A stretch of DNA of 9,536 bases from Desulfobacteraceae bacterium (GCA_030619585.1 JAUXBD010000017.1:1-9536), one strand, 5' to 3'. Counted from the first letter of the stretch, positions 1-7,355 are shown. Made by a program: numbers and translations. The notes: generated by a model from the sequence alone, not told the origin.

Positions 1-19
1 AACCAGCAAAGAGGTGATT

Positions 20-1486
20 ATGCCGTTTAATTTAGATTTATTGGCCCAGGCAAAAGTTCTGGTTATGGGTGACATAATGCTTGACAGCTATCTCTGGGGT
101 GATGTGGGCCGTATCTCCCCGGAAGCCCCGGTGCCGGTTGTCCGGGTCAAGGAAAAGTCCTTGGTCCTTGGCGGGGCCGGTAATGTTGCAGCAAACCTTG
201 CCGGTCTTGGATGCCCTGTCGCGGTGATCGGTGTGTTGGGACCTGATGAGGCAGGAGAACGTCTAAAGACGATGCTGGATGAAAAGGGTGTTCAAAACCT
301 TCTTTTAACAGACACTTCACGCATCACAACCACCAAAACCAGGGTCATGGCGCAAAGACAGCAGCTTTTGAGGCTTGATGAAGAGTTCTCGGAAGTTTTC
401 CCCGGCGATCTTCAAACACAGCTTGAGAATCTATTTGAAAAAGAGGTGCGCAATTGCAAAGCAGTTGTCCTTTCAGATTATGGCAAGGGCATGTTTCAAA
501 CACCGGGAATGTGCCAAAACATAATCAAGTTATGCAGGAAGCTTAATATCCCTGTTCTTGTGGATCCAAAAGGAGATAATTGGAAGCGCTACAAAGGAGC
601 AACATGCATTACCCCTAATACTGCCGAACTGGAACTTGTTACAGGGGCGTTGGCATGTGAAGGTGAAAAAACCATGGTTTCATCAGCCAGGTCGGTCCGC
701 AAGCGTTTTGATCTTGACTGGCTGCTTGTAACAAGGGGGCACAAAGGAATGTGTCTTGTGGGTCAGGACGAAAAGCCGGTTATGATCTCTGCCAGAGCCA
801 GGGAGGTGTTTGATGTTTCAGGTGCAGGGGACACGGTTATTGCCGGCCTTGCTGCCGGCCTTGCTGCCGGCCTGCCTTTTGTAAAAGCCACAGAGCTTTC
901 CAACACAGCAGCCGGTGTTGTCGTGGGCAAACTGGGAACCCAGCCGATAAATAAAGCTGAACTGAACACCTGTCTGCGGATGAATCTATCAGAAGGCAAA
1001 AAACATGGCCCCTTTAAACTTGTCAACCTGGATGCTGCCAAAATACAGGTGCAGGCATGGCGGACTTCCGGCGAAAAGGTCATATTTACCAACGGATGCT
1101 ATGACCTGCTTCACCCGGGACATATCGACCTTCTGCACCAGGCACGCAGCCTTGGTGATCGTTTGGTGGTGGGGTTAAACACTGATGCTTCGGTAAAAAG
1201 GCTTAAAGGGGAAAACCGGCCGATACTATTCGAACAGGACAGGGGGGCTATTTTAAGCGCCCTTGGCTGTGTGGATCTTGTTGTGCTCTTTGATGAAGAT
1301 ACTCCCCTTGATTTAATAAAAGCGCTGAGACCGGATATTTTGGTTAAAGGGGCTGATTACAGCCCTGAAGAGGTGGTGGGTCGGAAAGAGGTGGAATCTT
1401 ATGGCGGAAAGGTTACACTGGTGCCGCTCCTTGAAGGTTACAGCACAACAGGTATCACCAACAAAGTTTTGTCTGTAAATAAGTGA
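20..1486 (+). CDS. hldE: Bifunctional D-glycero-beta-D-manno-heptose-7-phosphate kinase / heptose-1-phosphate adenylyltransferase
   Basis: This cytosolic enzyme catalyses two steps of ADP-heptose synthesis for the LPS inner core: phosphorylation of heptose 7-phosphate at C1 and, after a separate phosphatase step, adenylylation of heptose 1-phosphate. Residues 1 to about 315 form a PfkB/ribokinase-type kinase, with GGAGN at 51-55 and the anion-hole/catalytic motif DVSGAGDT at 265-272 (catalytic base D271). Residues about 340-488 form a cytidylyltransferase-fold domain, with TNGCYDLLHPGH at 357-368 (HxGH signature), LVKGADY and a YSTTGI motif near the end. At 488 residues it has the usual length of the fused family, and it aligns with E. 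coli HldE from memory without obvious gaps. A GTG at 14 is also in frame, but the AGAGG at 10-14 is well spaced only for the ATG at 20. The promoter and any upstream operon partner lie outside the window. Confidence 0.97.
   Translation: MPFNLDLLAQAKVLVMGDIMLDSYLWGDVGRISPEAPVPVVRVKEKSLVLGGAGNVAANLAGLGCPVAVIGVLGPDEAGERLKTMLDEKGVQNLLLTDTSRITTTKTRVMAQRQQLLRLDEEFSEVFPGDLQTQLENLFEKEVRNCKAVVLSDYGKGMFQTPGMCQNIIKLCRKLNIPVLVDPKGDNWKRYKGATCITPNTAELELVTGALACEGEKTMVSSARSVRKRFDLDWLLVTRGHKGMCLVGQDEKPVMISARAREVFDVSGAGDTVIAGLAAGLAAGLPFVKATELSNTAAGVVVGKLGTQPINKAELNTCLRMNLSEGKKHGPFKLVNLDAAKIQVQAWRTSGEKVIFTNGCYDLLHPGHIDLLHQARSLGDRLVVGLNTDASVKRLKGENRPILFEQDRGAILSALGCVDLVVLFDEDTPLDLIKALRPDILVKGADYSPEEVVGRKEVESYGGKVTLVPLLEGYSTTGITNKVLSVNK
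842..873 (+). repeat. 12-bp tandem repeat inside hldE
   Basis: The unit GCCGGCCTTGCT occurs twice perfectly (842-853 and 854-865) and a third time in part. It encodes an Ala-Gly-Leu-rich helix just after the GAGD motif of the kinase domain. The corresponding segment in other HldE proteins is also Ala/Leu/Gly rich and of the same length, so this is probably codon convergence or local slippage without an indel. It has no obvious functional consequence. Confidence 0.6.
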
Positions 1487-1488
1487 CT

Positions 1489-1624
1489 GGTTGAGTTGGT
1501 TAAATTGGTTAGGGTGGTTAAATTCTGTTGTTTTAACCAATCCAATCAACCCAACCGGTTCAACTAATAAAACCAATAAAACTAACTAAACAAATTAAAC
1601 CAATAAAACCAATTCAACCAATAT
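1489..1624. repeat. Degenerate 9-bp tandem array in two opposed orientations
   Basis: Four consecutive 9-bp units of the form GGTTAAATT fill 1489-1524. After a 10-base spacer, ten consecutive 9-bp units of the form AACCAATAA fill 1535-1624. The second set is the reverse complement of the first up to rotation. The ten right-hand units begin at 1535, 1544, 1553, 1562, 1571, 1580, 1589, 1598, 1607 and 1616, all in exact 9-base register and nearly all beginning AAC. The two arms can fold on each other: TGGTTAAA (1515-1522) pairs perfectly with TTTAACCA (1532-1539), and roughly two thirds of a 34-base arm pairs in all. The array starts two bases after the hldE stop and ends one base before the HNH start codon. 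It may act as a transcript-end structure or spacer. Its biological role is unknown. Confidence 0.85.
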
Positions 1625-1625
1625 A

Positions 1626-1916
1626 ATGGACCCATTTTCATTTCATCTGGAAGCAGAGGATATAAAAAGAGAAAAGAATAAAGCCAGGGACCTGAGAAAC
1701 TCCCAGTGGTGGAAACGGCGCTGCTCAAAGGGGGTATGTTATTACTGCAAAGCCCCTGTTGTGCCAAAAGAGCTGACAATGGACCATGTTGTTCCTATTT
1801 CAAGGGGTGGAAAAACCACAAAGGGCAATGTGGTCCCGGCATGCAAGGAGTGTAACAATAAAAAACAACAACTGCTTCCCATGGAGTGGGACCAGTATTT
1901 AACAGCACTTGAGTAA
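1626..1916 (+). CDS. Small HNH-family endonuclease domain protein
   Basis: This 96-residue protein is a compact HNH (beta-beta-alpha-metal) nuclease domain of the stand-alone McrA/5-methylcytosine-nuclease-like type. Visible landmarks are a zinc knuckle formed by C38-x2-C41 and C73-x2-C76, the catalytic DH pair D53-H54 in MDHVVPISRGG, and N68 in GNVVPAC. Position 77 is N, making it an HNN-type variant. The N-terminal 35 residues are charged and helical, with KREKNKARD and WWKRR probably contacting nucleic acid. It would act on DNA in the cytosol, but its substrate and physiological role cannot be read from sequence. It has no partner gene of a restriction, intein or phage system here. No Shine-Dalgarno motif precedes the ATG, because the upstream bases are the 9-bp repeat array, and the next in-frame Met (M52) would delete half the domain. 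It may be co-transcribed with hldE. Confidence 0.88.
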   Translation: MDPFSFHLEAEDIKREKNKARDLRNSQWWKRRCSKGVCYYCKAPVVPKELTMDHVVPISRGGKTTKGNVVPACKECNNKKQQLLPMEWDQYLTALE

Positions 1917-1978
1917 ACAGCAGTTGTTATGTCTCTTAATCCTCAAACCTCTGTCCTCAAACATCTTTTCACCGCGTG
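1917..1978. other. Convergent intergenic gap, no clear terminator
   Basis: These 62 bases separate the stops of the plus-strand HNH gene and the minus-strand oadB gene. They contain a direct repeat CCTCAAAC (1941-1948 and 1955-1962). I see no GC-rich hairpin followed by a T-run on either strand, so termination between the convergent genes is not explained by a canonical intrinsic terminator. Confidence 0.5.
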
Positions 1979-3106
1979 TTAAACCATAAAACTCCATAAT
2001 ACACCTGCTCCTATGGCGGAACCGATCACACCGGACACATTTGGAGCCATGGCGTGCATGAGAAGGAAATTGGTGGGATCTTCAGCCTGGCCCACCATCT
2101 GAACAACACGGGCTGAGTCGGGAACAGCTGACACTCCTGCCGCACCAAGCAGTGGATTTATCTTTTGTCGCAGAAACAGGTTCATGATTTTTGCAAAAAT
2201 TAGTCCGCTTGCAGTTGCAACGCAAAAAGATAAAGCGCCAAGTATAAAAATTTCTATGGATTCCGGTTTGAGGAATCTATCGGCCTGGGTGCTGGCACCG
2301 ACAGTTAATCCTAAAAGAATTGTGACCGAATCGATAACCGGCCTGCGGGCCGCCTCTGCAAGTCTCTCTGTGACAACTGCCTCCTTAAGAAGGTTCCCAA
2401 AAAACAGCATCCCAAGAAGCGGCAGAGCTGCAGGTGCCAGAAAACAGCAAAGCAGAAATGCTATGACGGGGAAAACCATTTTTTCCTGTTTTGAAACCTC
2501 CCGGGGATCTTCCATCCTTATCAGCCTCTCCTTTCTGGTTGTCAGCAGCTTCATAATCGGCGGCTGGATAACCGGAACCAGCGCCATGTATGAGTATGCA
2601 GCAACCGCAATAGGGCCTATTAGTGCGGGGGCAAGCTTGGCGGAAAGAAAAATTGCCGTGGGACCGTCTGCACCGCCTATAATACCTATGGATGCTGCCT
2701 CCTTTGGATCAAAGCCAAGTGCAAGGGCGCCTAAAAATGTAATAAAAATGCCCATCTGGGCTGCCGCGCCAAGGAGCATAAGCACGGGACGTGCTATCAT
2801 TGTGGAAAAATCAGTAAGAGCTCCAATACCCATGAAAATAAGGGAGGGATAGATCCCCTTTGTTACCCCGAAATACAGATAGCTTAACACGCTGTTGTCT
2901 TCGTAAATGCTTAGCCCCAGGCCTTTAAATACAGGCACATTGCCCACAAGAATGCCAAAACCTATGGGCACAAGTAAAAGGGGTTCGTAATGTTTTGCTA
3001 TCCCTAGATAAATAAAAACACACCCTACGATAATCATTATACAATGGCGATAGTCTGCCATGTAATATCCGGTGTTTTGTAAAAATTGAACTAACAGATC
3101 GGCCAT
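1979..3106 (-). CDS. oadB: Na+-translocating decarboxylase beta subunit (OadB/GcdB/MmdB family)
   Basis: This integral membrane subunit of a biotin-dependent decarboxylase releases CO2 from carboxybiotin and couples this to Na+ export. The 375 residues match the full family length and are hydrophobic throughout, with about nine or more membrane spans. Family hallmarks are GGADGPTAIF at 144-153 with D147 (equivalent to the essential Asp of oxaloacetate decarboxylase beta), YSYMALVPVIQPP at 171-183, GN at 237-238, NPLLGAAGVSAVPDSARV at 317-334, and MHAMAPNVSGVIGSAIGAG at 350-368, holding the conserved Asn (N356) and Ser (S358). The ATG is preceded by AGAGG, seven bases away, and that motif overlaps the stop of the upstream oadG-like gene. 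The substrate (oxaloacetate, methylmalonyl-CoA or glutaconyl-CoA) is set by the alpha subunit, which is not in the window. Confidence 0.95.
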   Translation of the reverse strand: MADLLVQFLQNTGYYMADYRHCIMIIVGCVFIYLGIAKHYEPLLLVPIGFGILVGNVPVFKGLGLSIYEDNSVLSYLYFGVTKGIYPSLIFMGIGALTDFSTMIARPVLMLLGAAAQMGIFITFLGALALGFDPKEAASIGIIGGADGPTAIFLSAKLAPALIGPIAVAAYSYMALVPVIQPPIMKLLTTRKERLIRMEDPREVSKQEKMVFPVIAFLLCCFLAPAALPLLGMLFFGNLLKEAVVTERLAEAARRPVIDSVTILLGLTVGASTQADRFLKPESIEIFILGALSFCVATASGLIFAKIMNLFLRQKINPLLGAAGVSAVPDSARVVQMVGQAEDPTNFLLMHAMAPNVSGVIGSAIGAGVLWSFMV

Positions 3107-3116
3107 TGGTTAACCT

Positions 3117-3602
3117 CTACTCATCTTCCGGTTCGGAAATACAGTTATACACTTTTTCATTCCAGTGGAAAAACCCAAGTTTGTCAGGGACTATGAGCTT
3201 TGTCTGGATAAGATGGTTCAGTGTTGAATGGGGCCGGTCCAACCCTCTTTTTATCGCAAGCTCAAGAAGCTTTGGAAGTGGAAAAGGTTCGCCCAAATGC
3301 AAAACAAGTATATTAAACTGATCAGCGGACTTTTTTAAGCTTTTGGGCAACACAACTTCAGGGGGCTGTTCCTCCGCTAAAAACCGGTCATCATCGGCAA
3401 CTCCTGTCCTCTTTTTTTGCCACACCTCTTTTACCTGCTCGTAAAAGAGATGTTTTGTTTCCCAAAGGGTAAGGATCTTGTGAAGTTGGGATATTGCCAA
3501 AGATAATAGGACAAGGCCGGTAAAAACGATTGTTATCCCAAGGGCCGCTATGTTCCAGCCGTTATTGGCAGATATTGCATCTAAGCCATTCACTTCATAC
3601 AT
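3117..3602 (-). CDS. OadG-like gamma subunit of Na+-pumping decarboxylase, with atypical C-terminal domain
   Basis: The protein has 161 residues. It has one N-terminal membrane helix (about 17-39, rich in Ile/Leu/Val/Ala) and a cytosolic tail, the layout of OadG-type subunits that tether the carboxyltransferase to the beta subunit. The gene lies 10 bases upstream of oadB, which supports this role strongly. The tail is not the usual Pro/Ala-rich stretch with a short metal-binding end. After a charged linker (about 55-95), residues 96-155 look like a small folded domain: two helices around PKLLELAIKRG and STLNHLIQTKL, then a strand pair GFFHWNEKVYN, reminiscent of a winged helix. The start is uncertain. 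AAAGG directly abuts the ATG at 3602, whereas the in-frame GTG at 3593 sits nine bases after it and would give a 158-residue protein. An in-frame stop (TAA) lies seven codons upstream of the ATG. Confidence 0.78.
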   Translation of the reverse strand: MYEVNGLDAISANNGWNIAALGITIVFTGLVLLSLAISQLHKILTLWETKHLFYEQVKEVWQKKRTGVADDDRFLAEEQPPEVVLPKSLKKSADQFNILVLHLGEPFPLPKLLELAIKRGLDRPHSTLNHLIQTKLIVPDKLGFFHWNEKVYNCISEPEDE

Positions 3603-3628
3603 CCTTTCAAAAGCCGCGCAACGTTATC

Positions 3629-4069
3629 TCAATCAGGATCACCTGAAACAGTTTTTAAAAAATACAATCTTTTTTCAACAACTTCATTGATTTTTTTCAT
3701 GATTTTACCACTCAATACCGCGTTCTTCTGGACCAGGCGGAGAAACTCAAGCCTGGACATGGACAAAAGGTCTCCGCTTGTAAGGGCAATGGTGGTGGCC
3801 CTGTAATAGAAAGGGGTTACAACGGTAGACCAACCGAGAACGTCACCAAATTTATGCAGGGTAAATGCCTGTCCCCCCTTAAAATAGACCATGTAGTTAC
3901 CCGATAAAACAACATAAAATGTTTGCGCAGGCGCACCCCTTCGCATGATGGTTTCCCCTTCGGTGACGCGAACAGGGGTCAGTATTGAGGCAATCTGTCC
4001 TAGCTCTCCGCCTTCAAGATCCTTGAAAAGGTCTATCGATTTTAAAAGCTTCATATCTATATGTTGCAT
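3629..4069 (-). CDS. Stand-alone cyclic-nucleotide-binding (CRP-like) domain protein
   Basis: This 146-residue cytosolic protein is a single cNMP-binding jelly-roll with flanking helices and no DNA-binding domain. Typical features are an LFKDLEGGELGQIASIL-type entry helix (14-30), the EGETIMRRGAPAQTFYVVLSGNYMVY strands (37-62), and a phosphate-binding-cassette region FGDVLGWSTVV with YYRAT (74-92, R90). The canonical Glu that contacts the ribose is not in the usual place (GDVLGW replaces GE-L/I-A/G), so the ligand may not be cAMP. The C-terminal helix (about 120-138) ends the fold. The start is supported by AAGGA six bases before the ATG. It is the first gene of the tight minus-strand block leading into the OadG-like and OadB genes (26-base gap), which suggests that it senses a ligand and modulates or reports on the Na+ pump. 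That role is inference. Confidence 0.88.
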   Translation of the reverse strand: MQHIDMKLLKSIDLFKDLEGGELGQIASILTPVRVTEGETIMRRGAPAQTFYVVLSGNYMVYFKGGQAFTLHKFGDVLGWSTVVTPFYYRATTIALTSGDLLSMSRLEFLRLVQKNAVLSGKIMKKINEVVEKRLYFLKTVSGDPD

Positions 4070-4134
4070 GTAACATCCTTGGTGGAAGGCCGATTACAGG
4101 TGATTAGCATATTATGGGCTAATAAATTTCAGAT

Positions 4135-4163
4135 AGTTTAACAACCTTTTTTTATAATTTCAA
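4135..4163 (-). promoter_or_regulatory. Candidate sigma70-type promoter for the cNMP-oadG-oadB operon
   Basis: On the minus strand, TTGAAA (4163-4158, 5 of 6 to consensus) is followed after exactly 17 bases by TAAACT (4140-4135, 4 of 6). It lies about 65 bases upstream of the ATG at 4069, in the only gap large enough for a promoter. Read-through from the lipoprotein gene is also possible, since no terminator is visible between them. Confidence 0.4.
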
Positions 4164-4178
4164 GTCCATTTACTCACC

Positions 4179-7100
4179 TTAATCAGTCATATTCTCTTCG
4201 GCAAAGGCCATCATATCAATGTAAACTTCATGTAAATAACCACCGGGATAAAGTGCCGGGGAATAAAACAGATCGGCCATTTCCCCCATTAACCCGTTCA
4301 TATCTGTATTTTCAAGGCGAAAAGCCCTTAATAGCAGGTAGGCGATGGGCTTGTCTAACACACCGTTTCCATCCACATCAACTGGGATAAAAAACGAACT
4401 GTAAAACCTTAAGGATGGCAGATCATCTCCATCGGTAATGCCTGGTTTCTTTACAAAGAACTCTTCCAAAGGCTCCTCAATTAAAAGGCCGAATATATCC
4501 ACATCTGAGTCTTCAACCTCATCTGTAAAATCCTTTACATGAAACATAGAGTAGATTCCGCCAACCAAGGTCTCATCCCCGAAAAGATGGTTGACCAGTT
4601 CACTTACGGAGTTGTCTTTGGTTATTTCCCCTACAGGATTATGAGTGTCACTCTTAATATCAAAAGCTTTGTATAAGATAACCTTTGCGTTTGCAATAAA
4701 AGGATTGTCTGTTCCGTCTTGATTTTCCTTACTAAGGTGATCTAAAAGCCCCTTAGCTCCGCTTTGTACATCAGAGCCAAGAAACCCTAACAGTTTCAGT
4801 GTCATAACAATTGTATCAATATCGTCCGTAATACTGTTATAGGTCTCCTCGTCCTGTGCCACAGCTATGAGCATATTGCCCAGATGCCATGTGAAAATGG
4901 TAAACAGGTTATGGTTTTCCACAATTTTACTTCTAAGGTCATCAAGATACACATCACCATCATCATCCGGGTCAAACAGGTTTGAAATAACCTTGTATCT
5001 GTTGTTCTCCATGTCATCCATAGAGTCAACATCAATGCCCAGCACTTTGTTGTTTTCAAGATAATCCATAAAAGCGCTGAAAAGGGTGCAGGTTTCATCG
5101 GCATCATCGCAGTAGAGAATGCATGGCTCGTGGCAGCCGTCATATTCATAGGGTGTATCAATAAGTTTGTTGACTAACATTGAGATCATGTTGAAAATCG
5201 GATCTGGTATGCCGGTATCCACTGCATCCTTTCCTATTGAATGATCCCGCATTAGATAAGTGGCAAGGCCGTAACCATCCACTCCTTCCACGGTTTTAAG
5301 AACACCGGAACACGGTACAAATTTGCCATTGAAATAATGTTGATCTGTTCGAAAATTGGGTAGAAAGCCACCCACATTTACAGGTGTGCTAATTTCGTTC
5401 AGGGCCACCATCACATTCACCACATCATCAACCCAGTCTTCGCCGGGGCTGCTGCTGCTCCATTTCCAAAAATGCTGCATCATGGGCGCAACAGGACCAA
5501 GCATCTGATGCTTGTAGCCTGTTACGTGGTTGCCGTCGACAACCTCATCTCCCAGGGCAACAAAAGCTGAATTAAAAAATGGGGTAAGCCCGCCAACACC
5601 CGCAAGTTCATTGAACATGCCAAGCAAACCGGGAAAAGGCACCGGAAGGGGTAAGGCATACGTGATGACATAAGGTCTCTGGTGAAAAACATGGTCAAAC
5701 CCTTTAAATGGGTAGTCGTCGGTACCGGCCTGGCAGTCCAGTGCATTTGATATCTCACCCAACCCCCAGGGCAGTATTCTACCTCTCCCGTTAACTGAGC
5801 AGGTGCCGTAAATACCCAGAGTCGGACACAATGTTGTATAGTCGCAAGGTCCAGGTCCTTCCAGACTTCCCAAACTCAGTCCCGCGTTAAGAAGGCTAAA
5901 AAGAGAAAATGTATCTATATACTCTAGCATGGCCAGCAGAACCCTCAATGTACTGGTCTCTGATTTTGCTAAAGGGTCGTCTCTGAAAATCCCCTCCCGG
6001 TTCTGTTTAAACAAAATTTCAACCGAATAATCCAGTCCCTGTAGATAGGCCGGCTCGGTTTCGGCAAGCCCTCTTAGTATACCGCCAAGGCTGTTTGCGC
6101 CATCCGCACCTGCCGAGGCTGTTATAATACCATCAAGAAAAGCTTCAAACTCTGTCCTGTCCAGCACAGCCGGATCCAGTAAATCTTCAACAGCAAGAAG
6201 CACCCTGGCAAGATCGGTCATGGGCCCCATGTTCTCCCATCCGTTTGCCTGATCATGGCCGTTTATATCATCCGGTATCTTGTTGCTCATGAAAAGGCCC
6301 GAAGAAAAAGCAAGCCTTCTTGTCTCATCCTTGAAAGTCAGGGTCAGATAGTCTGCCGGATCTCTGAACTTTATCGGCCTGTTATTGTTGTCAAATTCCA
6401 GGGTCCCGTGTTCGGTTAACCGGTGCTCTATGACCAGCGAACCTTCATCCAACAGATCTCCTATGGCATCTATTATTTCATCAAACAGATCGGAGTTTGC
6501 TTTATCTTCTTCCGGCTCGAACCTGTCAAGAAGCCAGTCAAGAATGTTTTGCAGGTCTCTCAGCTGGATTCCTTCCCCGTATGCCCTGAAAATATCGAGC
6601 ATCTCCCATAATGAGGGCGTTACAGCCAATATGGGTCCATACAAAGGGTCGCTTTTATCAAGCATGCTGCGAAAGATACTCATAAGAATAGAAAAGTCTT
6701 CCTGTGAGATTTTTCCGGCACCCTGGTCTGAGCCGTCTTGAAAATATTCAAATGCATATTCCAGCATGGGATAAATGTGTGTTACAAGAAAATCAGGGCC
6801 GACCATTTCATTAAATTCATTCATGGTCTCTCCCACATCCGTGTCACTTGCTATTGTAACTATCTCTAGCAGCCCATCTCCCATTAAGCCGGCAACATAC
6901 TCATCTTCTCCTAAAGATTCCTGAGTATCCGGCTCTTTTGGACTGCCAAAAATCAGGTAGTAAAAATTATTTCCAATGGCTATCATGGTGCTTAAATCGG
7001 TTTTGTTTGATTTCCCCTGTGCTTCCAATGCCTTTGATGTGTCAAAAAAAACGAGTATATCATCGGTTATATCCTGGTAGGTGGGATGTCCAAGCAGCTG

Positions 7101-7283
7101 ATTAATTTGGGGATAGTCTCTCTCAGAAAAGAGTGTTTCAACATCGTGTGGATAAACATCTGAATCATCAGAAGTGTTGCTTGGTGAACAACCGGTTAAC
7201 AATATACCTCCCCCCACCATGAAGAGGGGAGATATAAAGATAAATATTGGTAGAAGAATTATTAGTATAATTTTTTTCATCAT
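4179..7283 (-). CDS. Large uncharacterised outer-membrane-type lipoprotein with EF-hand-like loops
   Basis: The protein has 1034 residues. A type II signal peptide (KK at 3-4, a hydrophobic core to about 29) ends in the lipobox LTGC with C32 as the lipidation site. Residue 33 is Ser rather than Asp, so sorting to the outer membrane is expected. The mature chain starts with a Ser/Asp-rich linker and is mostly helical, acidic and soluble. DPDDDGDVYLDD (771-782) matches the EF-hand loop pattern, with acidic residues at 1, 3, 5 and 12 and Gly at 6. DVDGNGVLDKPI (969-980) is a second, dockerin-like loop lacking the last acidic ligand. GKISQEDF (190-197) resembles the end of an EF hand whose ligands are lost. 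Cysteines C480, C486, C495 and C517, and C717, C721, C725 and C732, form two clusters that could be disulfide bonded, plus a single C658. I do not recognise a family. Translation begins ATGATG with no Shine-Dalgarno within the usual distance; the nearest purine-rich AGGGGA is about 24 bases upstream. Confidence 0.85.
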   Translation of the reverse strand: MMKKIILIILLPIFIFISPLFMVGGGILLTGCSPSNTSDDSDVYPHDVETLFSERDYPQINQLLGHPTYQDITDDILVFFDTSKALEAQGKSNKTDLSTMIAIGNNFYYLIFGSPKEPDTQESLGEDEYVAGLMGDGLLEIVTIASDTDVGETMNEFNEMVGPDFLVTHIYPMLEYAFEYFQDGSDQGAGKISQEDFSILMSIFRSMLDKSDPLYGPILAVTPSLWEMLDIFRAYGEGIQLRDLQNILDWLLDRFEPEEDKANSDLFDEIIDAIGDLLDEGSLVIEHRLTEHGTLEFDNNNRPIKFRDPADYLTLTFKDETRRLAFSSGLFMSNKIPDDINGHDQANGWENMGPMTDLARVLLAVEDLLDPAVLDRTEFEAFLDGIITASAGADGANSLGGILRGLAETEPAYLQGLDYSVEILFKQNREGIFRDDPLAKSETSTLRVLLAMLEYIDTFSLFSLLNAGLSLGSLEGPGPCDYTTLCPTLGIYGTCSVNGRGRILPWGLGEISNALDCQAGTDDYPFKGFDHVFHQRPYVITYALPLPVPFPGLLGMFNELAGVGGLTPFFNSAFVALGDEVVDGNHVTGYKHQMLGPVAPMMQHFWKWSSSSPGEDWVDDVVNVMVALNEISTPVNVGGFLPNFRTDQHYFNGKFVPCSGVLKTVEGVDGYGLATYLMRDHSIGKDAVDTGIPDPIFNMISMLVNKLIDTPYEYDGCHEPCILYCDDADETCTLFSAFMDYLENNKVLGIDVDSMDDMENNRYKVISNLFDPDDDGDVYLDDLRSKIVENHNLFTIFTWHLGNMLIAVAQDEETYNSITDDIDTIVMTLKLLGFLGSDVQSGAKGLLDHLSKENQDGTDNPFIANAKVILYKAFDIKSDTHNPVGEITKDNSVSELVNHLFGDETLVGGIYSMFHVKDFTDEVEDSDVDIFGLLIEEPLEEFFVKKPGITDGDDLPSLRFYSSFFIPVDVDGNGVLDKPIAYLLLRAFRLENTDMNGLMGEMADLFYSPALYPGGYLHEVYIDMMAFAEENMTD

Positions 7284-7355
7284 TTTTTTATCAACAGCTT
7301 TTTCCCCTAAAGAAATCCTTAAGTATTGATCTATGCTCAGTAAACCTGCATCCTA

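Noticed and set aside
842..873. Possible insertion in hldE from the 12-bp repeat
   Set aside because: The segment has the same length as in the E. coli enzyme as I recall it, so no residues appear to have been added.
763..1092. Open frame of 109 codons on the minus strand inside hldE
   Set aside because: It lies wholly antisense to a clear enzyme gene. Its Ala/Pro repeats are only the complement of the 12-bp repeat and it has no family motif.
1489..1624. CRISPR array
   Set aside because: Units are 9 bp, contiguous and degenerate with no spacers of constant length, and they change orientation midway.
1313..1779. Minus-strand frames with Asn-Gln-Phe and Trp-Phe-Asn-like repeats
   Set aside because: The repeating residues are the translation of the 9-bp array (three codons per unit), and the frames run antisense to hldE and the HNH gene.
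1626..1916. HNH gene as part of a mobile intron or restriction system
   Set aside because: There is no reverse transcriptase, methyltransferase, intron core or phage gene nearby, and hldE is intact.
1866..1929. AACAACTGCT and its inverted copy flanking the end of the HNH gene as a terminator
   Set aside because: The arms are about 44 bases apart, half inside the coding region, with no T-run after, so this is probably chance.
2184..2852. 222-codon plus-strand frame antisense to oadB
   Set aside because: It is a shadow frame. The minus strand encodes an unmistakable OadB with conserved motifs throughout.
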